A stretch of 32,231 nucleotides of DNA from Caldilineaceae bacterium (GCA_011523365.1 WTGY01000063.1:1-32231), one strand, 5' to 3'; counted from the first letter of the stretch, positions 15,625 through 24,075 are shown. The notes: generated by a model not told the origin, from the sequence alone. A program made the numbers and translations.

Positions 15625-17094
15625 CTAACTCTGCACCTGCCTTCTGATTGGCGCCCAGCCAGCGGTCAGCATTTGGTCCAACGCCTCGACCTGCGCTCTG
15701 TGTTCCGGGCGTCCGGCGATGTTCACGTTCTCCCCCGGATCATTGTGAAGGTCGAAGAGTTCGAAGGCATGCCCTGACGCGGAATCGCGCAGATGCCAGA
15801 GGTCGCCTTCAGCGGGAACATTGGTATAGCGAGTGAGGCGATAGCGGTCTGTGCGCAAGGTTTTGGCATGGCCTTGATGCATCATCGAGAACACGCCCGC
15901 TTTCCACACTCTGTCCGGGTTTTCGAGCAGCGGGGCCAGACTCAAACCCTCCAAATGCGGTGGCCGCTCGAGTCCGACCAGGTCGCAGAGTGTGGGATAG
16001 AGATCGACCAGTTCAACCAGGGCATTGCAAGTCAGGCCATTTGTCAGGCCCGGGACTGACACAAGAAGCGGGATCCTGGTTGATTCCTCGAAACTGGATG
16101 TTTTGGACCACAGTCTGTGCTCTCCGAGATGCCAGCCATTGTCGCCCCACAACACAATCACCGTTTCGTCCAGCTGGCCAAGTCTCTCCAACTCGGCCAA
16201 AACCCTTCCGATCTGGGCGTCTGTGAAACTAACGCTTGCCCAGTAGCCATGAATGCACTCTCGTTGCTTTGCCTCGCTCAGGAGCGGGAAATCATCTTCA
16301 CTGTATTTGCCCAGGTCGGAATAGGTGCGGTCGATTTCAGATTCGCCGTAATGCAGGAAGTCGCCCAGATTTGAAATGCCGATACCGTCTTTGGGGAGAA
16401 AAGGGTTTTGGGCGAGATCTACATCGTCACGGTCGTAGAGGTCCCAATACTTTTGCGGCACGGCCCAGGGTAGGTGAGGCCGATAAAAGCCCAGCGCCAG
16501 GAAGAGGGGATCGTCCTGCCCCTGGAACTCCCGAAGAACCTCGATCGCCCGTTGTGCAATAATCCCATCAGGGTAGGCGTCGTCCGGGGCGTCGGCCGCT
16601 TCGCAGATTGGGGGAAGATCGAGGTCTGCCTTGGCCTGGCTGAATTGCCGGCCGAAGTTTCTCAACTTGCGAAGGTTTTCGTCAAGTTGATAGCCGGCGC
16701 AGTAGCCGTGGACGGTATAGGCCTGTTCGTTGAAGGTATCGCGGTAGCGTCTTGTCCAGCCGGCCTCGTCGTCGTCGTTGCGGTGATAGACTTTTCCTAT
16801 GGAAACCGTCCGGAATCCATGCGCCTTGAAATAGCCGGGAAGGCTGGGCTCCCCGGGCGGCGGGGAACCCAGTCCCCAACGGTTGCCAGTCGGTTGCGAA
16901 GGGCGTTTTCCGGTGAGGAGGCTTATTCGCGAAGGACCGCAGACTGGCACCTGGCAGTAGGCGCGGTTGAATTGAATGCCGCGAGCCGCGATCTTGTCTA
17001 TATTTGGCGTATGTAGTTTGGCTTTGCCAAAGCAACTGATCTCAGGCCGCAGGTCGTCAACGGCGATGAAGAGGACGTTTTTGGGCTTTGTCAT
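15625..17094 (-). CDS. Iduronate-2-sulfatase-like sulfatase
   Basis: The 489-residue product starts MTKPKNVLFIAVDDLRPE and carries the formylglycine motif CGPSR (Cys52). Metal-site residues are Asp13, Asp14, Asp318 and Asn319 (WGDNGWHLGEH), and Lys101 and His104 lie in IGKVYH. The segments QVPVCGPSRISLLTGKRP, LGFYRPHLPWAVP and GYWASVSFTDAQIGRVL are hallmarks of the iduronate-2-sulfatase-like subgroup; specificity for uronate 2-sulfates is therefore possible but not shown. There is no signal peptide, so cytoplasmic action is expected. The frame extends further upstream, but the ATG at 17094 overlaps the binding-protein stop by four bases (ATGA). This overlap fixes the start and implies translational coupling. 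Confidence 0.9.
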   Translation of the reverse strand: MTKPKNVLFIAVDDLRPEISCFGKAKLHTPNIDKIAARGIQFNRAYCQVPVCGPSRISLLTGKRPSQPTGNRWGLGSPPPGEPSLPGYFKAHGFRTVSIGKVYHRNDDDEAGWTRRYRDTFNEQAYTVHGYCAGYQLDENLRKLRNFGRQFSQAKADLDLPPICEAADAPDDAYPDGIIAQRAIEVLREFQGQDDPLFLALGFYRPHLPWAVPQKYWDLYDRDDVDLAQNPFLPKDGIGISNLGDFLHYGESEIDRTYSDLGKYSEDDFPLLSEAKQRECIHGYWASVSFTDAQIGRVLAELERLGQLDETVIVLWGDNGWHLGEHRLWSKTSSFEESTRIPLLVSVPGLTNGLTCNALVELVDLYPTLCDLVGLERPPHLEGLSLAPLLENPDRVWKAGVFSMMHQGHAKTLRTDRYRLTRYTNVPAEGDLWHLRDSASGHAFELFDLHNDPGENVNIAGRPEHRAQVEALDQMLTAGWAPIRRQVQS

Positions 17095-19163
17095 GCCATG
17101 TCGTCCAAATAGTACTGCTCCGGATAGGTAATTGCGCCTGGATATGCGACAACCCAAGGGCCTAACCAACCACCCAGGGGCAGCTGATCGCGTGTGGGCG
17201 TGTTCTTCACACGGTTGCCTATGATGGCGGGACGCGGCAGGTCAGCGATGATGCCGAGCCAGAAGGGCCCCTCGTCGACGTGGATCTGCAAGATCTCATA
17301 AACCAATTCATCCCGCTTCTGGCGATCAGGCTCGCTGCGGGCCTGCTTGTGCAGTTGCCACATCCGGTAAGCCGGATCATCGGGCGCTGGTTCATCCCAG
17401 GGGGGTTGGCGTTCATGCGGCGGCTTGTCGGCGTCAACGCCTTCCCTGGGTGTGCCTTCGAGGCTCATCCAAGCGCCGTAAAGGGGCGCCCAACGGCCAC
17501 TGGGGCCGAACGAGGTGAGAAAGACCGGAAAGCTAAGGAGGTCTGCCGAACCCGGGGCACCACCGCCAAAGACACGGATGTCGAAGGTCCCTCCCAAGAA
17601 AATCTGCCCCAACTGAGCGCCCGGCATGGCGTCCACTCTTGCGTCCAGCCCGATCGCGCGCCAGTCCTCCTTCATCAGTTCGGCTGCTTCGGTAAACGGG
17701 CTACCGGCGTTTATCTGGATCCAGATTTCAAGGGGTTCTCCGCTGGGCAACTGTCGCCATCCATCTCCATTTTGGTCGGTCACGCCTGCGTCATCAAGCA
17801 GGGCGGCGGCCTTTTCGGGATCGTGCTCAACTGCAAGGTTAAGCAGTTGGTCCAACAGTTCTTTGCCCCGGGGCGAGCTGTGATATTGGCGAGAGTTTAT
17901 CGAATCGACTGCCGTGCTGGCAGGTCCGCCCAGACCGAAGAAGGTCAGTTTGCGGATTCTCTCGCGGTCAATTCCATGGGAAAGCGCGCGGCGAAACTCG
18001 ACTTTGCGATAGACGGCCTGCTTCTCCGGTTCAGGGTAGTTCCAGTTGATGCCCCAGGCCGGTGCGCCGCCGGCGCCGTTGTCCCACAGCTCCAGCCGAT
18101 AATTGCCGTTTTCCTCATTGTCCTTATAGATGGCAATGTCACGCAGACTGAGGTTGGGATGGGCCATGAAATCGATTTCGCCGTTGATGATTTTAAGGTT
18201 GAGAATCTCGTTATTCTCGGCGAAACCGACGTCTACGGAATCGATGTATGGCAGCTGATTGTCTTCCACATCCACCATGTAATAGTAGGGATTGCGTTCC
18301 ATCACCAGTCGCTGGCCTGCCTCCAGCCGAACCGGCCGCCACGCATTCAGTACCGGGTGTTCAGGATTGGTCCACCACTCCTGTTTTGCGGTAAAGGTCG
18401 AGAAGTCCTCGGAGTCAGAGTAGTCGGGATGGAACTGTTCCATGTAGTGCCGAGGCTGGGCGTCCAACCCTGTGCCAATGCCTCCACCCACCCAGGCTGC
18501 GATTTCAATATCGGTAATGGGTGAGGGGCCGGCAAACTGGATGGTCAGGGTGTAGTCGTCTACTTTCGACAACTGCATCGGCGCGTCACCCGACATGGTC
18601 CAAGAGGGCCGGGTGGACGGGTGCTCTTCGTTGAGAATCATGTCGTCCCACCAGAAGATAACGTCGTCTACGGTGAACGGCTCACCGTCCGACCAGCGGG
18701 TACCTTCGCGGTAGTAAAGGGTCCAGACCGTCGCGTCTTGGTTGACTTCCCAGGCTTTGGCCAGGCCAGGCCCTACTTCCTGCCCACCTTCGGTCCAATG
18801 CAGGCTGGAGTGACCGTACATGAGTTGCGTCTGATCACTGAAGGAGCTGCTGGTTGTCGCCTTACGCAGAGTTCCCCCGTAATGGCCCACGTCGGACCAG
18901 GGCAGGTCCAGAACCATCGGGTCTACGGGAAGCCGTTCATCTACAGGGGGCAACTCGCCGGCGCTGACCAGTTCGGCCAACATTGGGGCTTCACCATATT
19001 GTGATGAAGGTGTTGGTATTTGCTCGCGTTGGACTGCCTGGGGTTGTTCGGCTTCGGGAGACGGTTGCGTCGGGGTGCAGGCTGCAGCGACAGTACCGGC
19101 GGCGGCAAATGCGGAGAGTTGCAGGAACTTACGTCGGGAGATCTTTCGCTCGATCATGGCCAT
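17091..19163 (-). CDS. Family 5 ABC solute-binding lipoprotein (Tat type)
   Basis: The 690-residue product begins with a twin-arginine signal (SRRKFLQLSAF, Arg10-Arg11) joined to a lipobox (VAAAC, Cys29), so it should be folded before export and then lipid-anchored. The SBP_bac_5 fold follows: APMLAELV, YGGTLRK, GLAKAWE, YYREGTRWSDGEPFTVDDV, RNPYYY and the C-terminal LPLGGWLGPWVV. It is colinear with the Sec-type paralogue at 9684-11780 over nearly its whole length. AAGGAG six bases before the ATG at 19161-19163 supports this start. The gene has no permease genes directly behind it; instead its stop overlaps the start of a sulfatase gene. It may share the permeases encoded about 8 kb downstream. 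Confidence 0.92.
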   Translation of the reverse strand: MAMIERKISRRKFLQLSAFAAAGTVAAACTPTQPSPEAEQPQAVQREQIPTPSSQYGEAPMLAELVSAGELPPVDERLPVDPMVLDLPWSDVGHYGGTLRKATTSSSFSDQTQLMYGHSSLHWTEGGQEVGPGLAKAWEVNQDATVWTLYYREGTRWSDGEPFTVDDVIFWWDDMILNEEHPSTRPSWTMSGDAPMQLSKVDDYTLTIQFAGPSPITDIEIAAWVGGGIGTGLDAQPRHYMEQFHPDYSDSEDFSTFTAKQEWWTNPEHPVLNAWRPVRLEAGQRLVMERNPYYYMVDVEDNQLPYIDSVDVGFAENNEILNLKIINGEIDFMAHPNLSLRDIAIYKDNEENGNYRLELWDNGAGGAPAWGINWNYPEPEKQAVYRKVEFRRALSHGIDRERIRKLTFFGLGGPASTAVDSINSRQYHSSPRGKELLDQLLNLAVEHDPEKAAALLDDAGVTDQNGDGWRQLPSGEPLEIWIQINAGSPFTEAAELMKEDWRAIGLDARVDAMPGAQLGQIFLGGTFDIRVFGGGAPGSADLLSFPVFLTSFGPSGRWAPLYGAWMSLEGTPREGVDADKPPHERQPPWDEPAPDDPAYRMWQLHKQARSEPDRQKRDELVYEILQIHVDEGPFWLGIIADLPRPAIIGNRVKNTPTRDQLPLGGWLGPWVVAYPGAITYPEQYYLDDMA

Positions 19164-19572
19164 TGTTCTCCTTTGCAGTATAGTTCGAAAACCTCGATAC
19201 GAGTTTCAACCTTACTCTTCCAGGGACAAGGCACGGGGGATTCTATGGCGGACGCCGAATTAAACGTGAACGACGCGGAAACATTGCAGTCCAGTAAGCT
19301 GCAGGTAATTGAACTGTAGTCGCGTGAGAATTTGTATGCAGTATGCGGTGTATAAGGCAGAGAGAGGCCATCGGGACTTCACCTTTGCTCTCATTCAGCA
19401 GGTGAGTGAAGGTCATGCAACCGGCTGAACAAACCGAGCATTGCAGAATTTGCGAAAGAATAGCTGCAACACCCACTGATCTGTGAAGGACTCAGGAGAG
19501 CCTGATGGTATCACAGACTTGGTGGTAGGCACAAGAGGTTGCAAGCGTGGGGGGTGCATCCCGGTTTCGGGG

Positions 19573-19799
19573 CGGGAAAGGGCAGGGGCAAGTCCGGCAC
19601 CTACGGGGATCTGATGGGGCTGGCGGGACGTGGTCTGGCTGGACACCTTCGATAAGGCACCTGTTACGAATATCGACACCCGGTCGGGTAGGCATTAGGG
19701 GGGGCGCTGCGGGGGCGGAGCCCCCGCACGAGGGAGGGCCGAATAGGCCCGACCGCCCAGAACTGCAGTAGTCAGTAGTCAGTAGTTAGTAGCGGCCAG
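19573..19799 (+). repeat. Dispersed repeat, copy 2
   Basis: This copy matches copy 1 (13549-13770) over about 210 bases with few changes. It shares CCGGCACCTACGGGGATCTG, the GGACGTGGTCTGGCT block, CGACACCCGGTCG and both terminal hairpins (19709-19727 and 19736-19750). A GGGGGTGCATCCC element directly precedes it (from 19550). Its tail runs into tandem heptamers (19767-19792). All of this is seen directly; the element type is unknown. Confidence 0.85.
19767..19792 (+). repeat. Tandem heptamer AGTAGTC
   Basis: Three full units (the third AGTAGTT) and a partial fourth follow the double hairpin of repeat copy 2. Copies 1 and 3 have only one or two degenerate units here, so the heptamer number appears to vary between copies. 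Confidence 0.75.
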
Positions 19800-19817
19800 T
19801 TGCCGGGCGGCCGATAT

Positions 19818-19846
19818 TTGCTGCGCTTGGCCGTCTTTGCTAATCT
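19818..19846 (+). promoter_or_regulatory. Candidate promoter for the plus-strand sulfatase
   Basis: TTGCTG (19818-19823), a 17-base spacer and TAATCT (19841-19846) fit a sigma70-type promoter and would give a leader of roughly 130 bases before the ATG at 19982. A weaker TAGAAT box at 19933-19938 is an alternative with poor -35 spacing. Confidence 0.35.
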
Positions 19847-19981
19847 ACCTGGATTGCGGGAGGTGAGAACAGCGGGATTTTGGATGGGTGTGAGGACAGG
19901 AGAGACGGGTCTTTGCGCGCCGTCGGAGATTGTAGAATCGGGAGTTTCGAGCGAGTACAGATAGATGCTTTGGAGAGAACT

Positions 19982-21463
19982 ATGGACGAGTCAAGCCGGC
20001 CCAATTTATTGTATATTCACTCGGACCAGCATAGTCCGCATGTGACGGGCTGCTATGGCGACGATCTGGTCGATACGCCGAACCTCGACCGGCTGGCGGC
20101 CAAGGGGGTGGTATTCGAGAATGCGTATTGCAGCTCGCCGATCTGCGTTCCCTCGCGGATGTCGATGCTGAGCGGGCGGCACCCGTTTCAGAACGAAGTC
20201 TGGACGAATGAGCACGCGCTGGAATCGAGGATTCCGACGATTGCGCATGCGATGGGCGCGGCGGGGTATCAGCCGGAGCTTGTGGGGCGCATGCACGCGC
20301 TGGGGCCGGACCAGCTGCACGGGTATGCGGCGCGGTTTGTGGGTGACCACGGTGCGAATCACCCGGGCAATCCGGGCCCTGATCGCGGCATACTCGGTGT
20401 CACGGCGGGGCCGCATCATCTCAGCCTGAAACGTTCGGGACCCGGGCAGAGCGGGTACCAGGTCCATGACGAGGACGTGACGGCGGTAACGATCGAGCGA
20501 TTGAACAGGTTTGGGGTGCAGAAGCGGGCAGGTCTGCTGAAGCAGCCATTCAGCCTTTCGGTCGGGTTCATACTTCCGCATCCGCCGTACGTTGCACGGC
20601 AGGAGGACTACGACCTCTATGCGGGCAGGATGGGGCTTCCGCGCAAAGCTGCGCCGGCGCTCGAAGAGCAGCATCCCTTCCTGCGCTGGTGGCGCCGGTC
20701 GACGGGAATCGAGGCGATGGACGAAGAGGAGGTACGCCGGGCGCGGACGGCCTACGCGGGTCTGGTCTACCGCACGGACGCGATGATCGGACAGATTTTG
20801 AATGCGCTCGCTGAGAACGGGCTTGACGAGAACACTTTGATCATTTACACGTCGGACCACGGCGACATGCAGGGGGAGCACGGTCTTTTCTGGAAGCACG
20901 TGTTTTATGAAGAGTCGGTGCGGGTGCCGCTAATCGTGAGCTGGCCGGGCCGGATTCCTGAGAATCAGCGCTGCGAGCATGTTGTGAGTGCGGTGGATGT
21001 TGCGGCCACGATGCTTGACGCGATGGAGGCGCCGGCGCTGCCGAACGCGGCGGGACGCAGTTTTCTTCCTCTGATAGACGGGCGGGACGAGGCTACATCG
21101 TGGGATGAAACGGCGTTTTCGGAGTATTGCACCGATACCTTCGGTCCTCCTGAGGGTGCTTACCAGCGGATGGTCCGGCGGGAAGAGTGGAAGTACATCT
21201 ACTACCATGGACAGCCTGCTCAGCTCTTCAACTTGAGTGAGGACCCGGACGAGCTGGTGAACCGTGCGGAGGACCACGGATGCCGGTCAGTTCTGCGGGA
21301 CCTGCGGGGCGAGGTCTTGCGGGAGTGGGATCCGGAGCAGGTGCGGCGGAAAATGGCGCAGAAGCGTGCTGACGAGCCGATTCTGGTTGGCTGGGCGCGC
21401 AATACAGCACCGGAAGAGCAGTACCGGTGGCCGATGTTGGGAGAGATGAACTGGCTGGCATAA
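19982..21463 (+). CDS. Sulfatase of the formylglycine type
   Basis: The 493-residue product starts MDESSRPNLLYIHSDQ and carries CVPSR with Cys55 as the formylglycine precursor. Other landmarks are Asp15, Asp292-His293 (YTSDHGDMQGEH), LPHPPYVA and the family-typical QLFNLSEDPDEL near the C-terminus. At the conserved GKxH position it has GRMH (Arg103-His105), so Lys is replaced by Arg, unlike the other two sulfatases here. There is no signal peptide, which points to the cytoplasm. The frame extends 34 codons further upstream, but GGAG nine bases before this ATG and the family N-terminus support the start chosen. It is a stand-alone plus-strand gene facing away from the transporter region. The substrate is unknown. 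Confidence 0.9.
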   Translation: MDESSRPNLLYIHSDQHSPHVTGCYGDDLVDTPNLDRLAAKGVVFENAYCSSPICVPSRMSMLSGRHPFQNEVWTNEHALESRIPTIAHAMGAAGYQPELVGRMHALGPDQLHGYAARFVGDHGANHPGNPGPDRGILGVTAGPHHLSLKRSGPGQSGYQVHDEDVTAVTIERLNRFGVQKRAGLLKQPFSLSVGFILPHPPYVARQEDYDLYAGRMGLPRKAAPALEEQHPFLRWWRRSTGIEAMDEEEVRRARTAYAGLVYRTDAMIGQILNALAENGLDENTLIIYTSDHGDMQGEHGLFWKHVFYEESVRVPLIVSWPGRIPENQRCEHVVSAVDVAATMLDAMEAPALPNAAGRSFLPLIDGRDEATSWDETAFSEYCTDTFGPPEGAYQRMVRREEWKYIYYHGQPAQLFNLSEDPDELVNRAEDHGCRSVLRDLRGEVLREWDPEQVRRKMAQKRADEPILVGWARNTAPEEQYRWPMLGEMNWLA

Positions 21464-21570
21464 CGGCTTGACTTCATCGATCCGCGGGCGGGCTTTTTGC
21501 GTTGGCAACCTGCAGTAACTGTCGACCTGCCGCCTCAATCCCATTTTTCCAATTCAAGTCGGTGAGAGAG

Positions 21571-21598
21571 CGTGTCCTCATCATCTGATGAGGACACG
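21571..21598 (+). terminator. Perfect hairpin downstream of the sulfatase gene
   Basis: Arms CGTGTCCTCATCA and TGATGAGGACACG pair over 13 bases around TC (in RNA more likely 11 pairs with a six-base loop). It lies 108 bases past the sulfatase stop. No T-run follows, so it is a terminator candidate or mRNA end-protecting structure rather than a textbook terminator. Confidence 0.5.
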
Positions 21599-21755
21599 GC
21601 TATGCGCGCCCGCGCCTTCCGACCGGATAGTTGGTATCTGCCATGCCGTGTTCTTTGAGCGTACTGTGTGCGGTCTGCCAGGAACAGGGGTGACGAGATG
21701 TGCTGTCAGAAATCGGGGGTTGGGATGGCTAGGGCGTTCCTGGGGGTGTAAGCGT

Positions 21756-21778
21756 GGGCACCCACAAGGGGTGCTCCC
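21756..21778 (+). repeat. CAAG-loop hairpin
   Basis: Arms GCACCC/GGGTGC flank the loop ACAAG. The same loop occurs in the hairpin at 24055-24075, whose stem sequence is different. Confidence 0.6.
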
Positions 21779-21919
21779 AACGGGGCGTTTCTGTTTGACA
21801 GGGCGTTCTGGGCGGGTTGGGGTAATGGTCTGCGGCGCAGGCGGTACTCGAAGAGGGTGTGCAAAACTGTGACGAAAACCGTGTCAAAGAGCAGGAGGAA
21901 GGCGTTAGAAAAGGTTGTT

Positions 21920-21949
21920 TTGCATTTCAGGGAACATTCCGGGTATATC
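21920..21949 (+). promoter_or_regulatory. Candidate promoter of the YabE-like gene
   Basis: TTGCAT (21920-21925), an 18-base spacer and TATATC (21944-21949) lie in an AT-rich stretch and would give a leader of about 60 bases before the ATG at 22018. Identified by eye. Confidence 0.35.
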
Positions 21950-22017
21950 ATCAGTCTTATTTGCCAACGGGAATGTATTAAATTTTGATCATAGCAAATT
22001 ATGGATAAAATGTTGCC

Positions 22018-23688
22018 ATGGCTACTGTCACCCGACGGATGAAGCCTAAAGTTGCCGTCTCCGGGACTCCATTGAGGCGGCAAACGAGCCGGCGGATTCG
22101 GGTTCTGGTACAGTTGTCAGCGTTGACGGCTGCGATCGCAGGACTCTGGTTGCTTTGGAACTTGACAGCGAGCACTGTCGAGATCGAAGTGGATGGAGTC
22201 ACCAGAACAGTGCAGACCCACAGGCGAAATGTGGGTGATTTGCTGACCGACGTCGGCCTGTTAGAGGGCCCGGAGGCAGTAACTGCAGAAGGTTTGGCCG
22301 AGAGCAATCTTGTTCCTGCACGTGTGGCGCAGGCGCAGGATACGGTCAGAGGTGCGCCGACCGTTGCGGGCGAAGCTCATTCGCGTACGTCACCTCGAGA
22401 AGGTTTGCGGATTTCCCACAATCTTGACACCAGAATTACAGATGGACTGCGTCTCTCAGTAGAGCGGCCACAGCCCTTCCTTATCGTTGCGGACGGTCGG
22501 GAATACGGGGCAACGAGCTGGGCCGAGACACCGGCCGAACTCCTGGCTGACGTTGGGATCCCCTATAGTCCTCGCGACCAGGTCCTGATTTACGGTACGG
22601 AAGTTGGTTGGAACGACGCAGTTCCGACGGGGCCGAGTCGAGTCAGCGAGACTCGTCTTTCGGGTGGGCCGAATTGGGACAGGGTCGAGCGGGCACCGCT
22701 GCTGATCGAGGTCAACCGCTCGGTCCGTCTCACGGTCTACGAAGACACGATTCCCTATACGATACAGACTCTGGCGGAGACGGTGGGCGAGGCACTTCGC
22801 GATGCGGAGATCACGATCTATCTTGGCGATGAGGTGCATCCTGCGCTGGGCACGCGTGTCAGTTCGGGACTGCGGGTATTCATCCGGCGCAGCGTTCCGG
22901 TCAGCCTGGTGGCAGACGGCGTGCTCTACAAGACGCGTACGCTGAGCAGTTCCGTAGGCGATGTGCTGGCGGAAATAGGGGTTGGCCTGACGGGGCTTGA
23001 CGAAGTGACCCCGCAGCTGAGCGCGGGGCTGTATCCGGAGATGCAGATTCAGATCGTACGCGTGCGGGAAGAGGTCGAGGTTGAAGATGAGATCGCGCCG
23101 TTTGAGACGGATTGGGTTGGGGACCCGAATCTGCCGATCGACACTCTTGTAGAACATGCGGGGGCAGAGGGCATTACCCGGAGACGCTTCCGCGTGCTGT
23201 ATCGGGACGGCGAGTTGCACGACCGCTCCCTGGAAGACGTTTGGGTGGCGCAGGAACCGCGCAACAAGCGGATCGTGTACGGCCAGAAGATAGAACCGCA
23301 GACATTTATCACGGAAGACGGCCAGGAGATCACCTACTGGCGCAAGATCAGGATGAGGGCAACCAGTTACAGTGCTTCAACTGCCGGCGTCTCTCCGAGC
23401 CTACCGTGGTACGGGATTACGCGCACAGGGGACCGAATGCGGAAGGGGGTCGTAGCGGTGGACCCGAACATCATTCCGTTGCGTTCCAAGGTCTACGTTC
23501 CGGGTTACGGATTCGGGGACGCGCTGGATACGGGCGGCAACATTTTGTTCCGGCGCATCGATCTGGGCTATGACGACCACAACCTTGTGCTGTGGAGCCG
23601 CTGGGTCGACGTTTATCTGCTCTGGCCGCCGCCGCCCGAGCATCAGATCGAGTGGGTGATTCGGAACTGGCCGATAGAGCCGCAGTAA
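22018..23688 (+). CDS. YabE-like cell-wall protein: DUF348 repeats, G5 and 3D domain
   Basis: The 556-residue product has a basic N-terminus and one membrane helix (about 28-50), then extracytoplasmic modules. DUF348 (ubiquitin-like) repeats are visible around 54-84, 150-192, 236-292 and 293-350, each with a VGDLL-type or ELLADVG-type helix. A G5 domain lies at about 350-425 and a C-terminal 3D domain at about 445-535. The three namesake aspartates are Asp482 (VAVDP), Asp504 (DTGG) and Asp515 (RIDLG). The 3D domain resembles the MltA/Sps lytic transglycosylase core, so peptidoglycan remodelling is the likely role. The first two DUF348 units carry long inserts (about 84-132 and 193-226). No LysM or Rpf lysozyme-like domain is present. 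It stands alone between two hairpin-rich gaps. Confidence 0.88.
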   Translation: MATVTRRMKPKVAVSGTPLRRQTSRRIRVLVQLSALTAAIAGLWLLWNLTASTVEIEVDGVTRTVQTHRRNVGDLLTDVGLLEGPEAVTAEGLAESNLVPARVAQAQDTVRGAPTVAGEAHSRTSPREGLRISHNLDTRITDGLRLSVERPQPFLIVADGREYGATSWAETPAELLADVGIPYSPRDQVLIYGTEVGWNDAVPTGPSRVSETRLSGGPNWDRVERAPLLIEVNRSVRLTVYEDTIPYTIQTLAETVGEALRDAEITIYLGDEVHPALGTRVSSGLRVFIRRSVPVSLVADGVLYKTRTLSSSVGDVLAEIGVGLTGLDEVTPQLSAGLYPEMQIQIVRVREEVEVEDEIAPFETDWVGDPNLPIDTLVEHAGAEGITRRRFRVLYRDGELHDRSLEDVWVAQEPRNKRIVYGQKIEPQTFITEDGQEITYWRKIRMRATSYSASTAGVSPSLPWYGITRTGDRMRKGVVAVDPNIIPLRSKVYVPGYGFGDALDTGGNILFRRIDLGYDDHNLVLWSRWVDVYLLWPPPPEHQIEWVIRNWPIEPQ

Positions 23689-23720
23689 GGGCAGGCTGAA
23701 GGCAAGAAAGCAGAAGATGG

Positions 23721-23750
23721 ACGTGCCAACTGAACTGTCAGTTGGCACGT
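23721..23750 (+). terminator. Terminator-like hairpin after the YabE-like gene
   Basis: Thirteen-base perfect arms ACGTGCCAACTGA/TCAGTTGGCACGT surround ACTG, 32 bases past the stop codon. There is no T-run, but the position and perfection argue for a transcript end. Confidence 0.6.
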
Positions 23751-24054
23751 ATTGATCCTGGCCCGGGTGCAGGCTAATCCTCTCCTGAACGTGCAGTCGC
23801 CCCAAATCGGGGTGCGTTCACTTCAAATTCAAAGAACAGGTACATAGGTCCGGCGTAACCCCTGCCGTCGATCCCAAAGGACCGACCAGTCCTAAATGGG
23901 ACTATTTGTTTTCGGTGCTGCACCGGATGCGGCGAGTGCAAGTCCCAGGGCATCAAAGGGACTGGGTGCATCGCAGACCTGGGGCGAACAGTGTCAGGAG
24001 GGAAATGTGCAACGGCGGAAGGCGATATTGTGTTCCGGCTCTTAGCGGGGCACA

Positions 24055-24075
24055 GGGCAGGCACAAGGCCTGCCC
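24055..24075 (+). repeat. CAAG-loop hairpin
   Basis: Arms GGGCAGGC/GCCTGCCC pair perfectly over eight bases around ACAAG. The same beginning opens repeat copy 1 at 13555. Confidence 0.7.

Larger units (their letters stand above)
19164..19981. other. 818-base divergent gap
   Basis: This gap separates the minus-strand binding-protein gene from the plus-strand sulfatase gene and so must hold promoters for both directions. It contains a small palindrome, CTCG ATA CGAG, at 19193-19203 about 30 bases before the binding-protein ATG, repeat copy 2 (19573-19799) and a candidate plus-strand promoter (19818-19846). A 24-codon frame starting MADAELNVND near 19242 follows a G-rich stretch but is too short to call. 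Nothing else was recognised. Confidence 0.6.
21464..22017. other. 554-base gap with hairpins
   Basis: This gap lies between the sulfatase and YabE-like genes. It holds a strong hairpin (21571-21598), a CAAG-loop hairpin (21756-21778) within a GTTGGG/CCCAAC-flanked block, and a candidate promoter (21920-21949). The last 120 bases are clearly more AT-rich than the surroundings, as expected of a promoter region. No gene was recognised. Confidence 0.55.

Noticed and set aside
17280..18524. 414-codon plus-strand open frame
   Set aside because: It is entirely antisense to the Tat-type binding-protein gene. A similar antisense frame exists opposite its paralogue, as expected from shared codon use.
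19242..19316. 24-codon frame MADAELNVND with a G-rich stretch upstream
   Set aside because: Too short, with no similarity I recognise, and upstream of a gene on the other strand. Chance cannot be excluded.
20006..20899. 297-codon minus-strand open frame
   Set aside because: Antisense to the plus-strand sulfatase; Arg-rich, no recognisable domain, no ribosome site.
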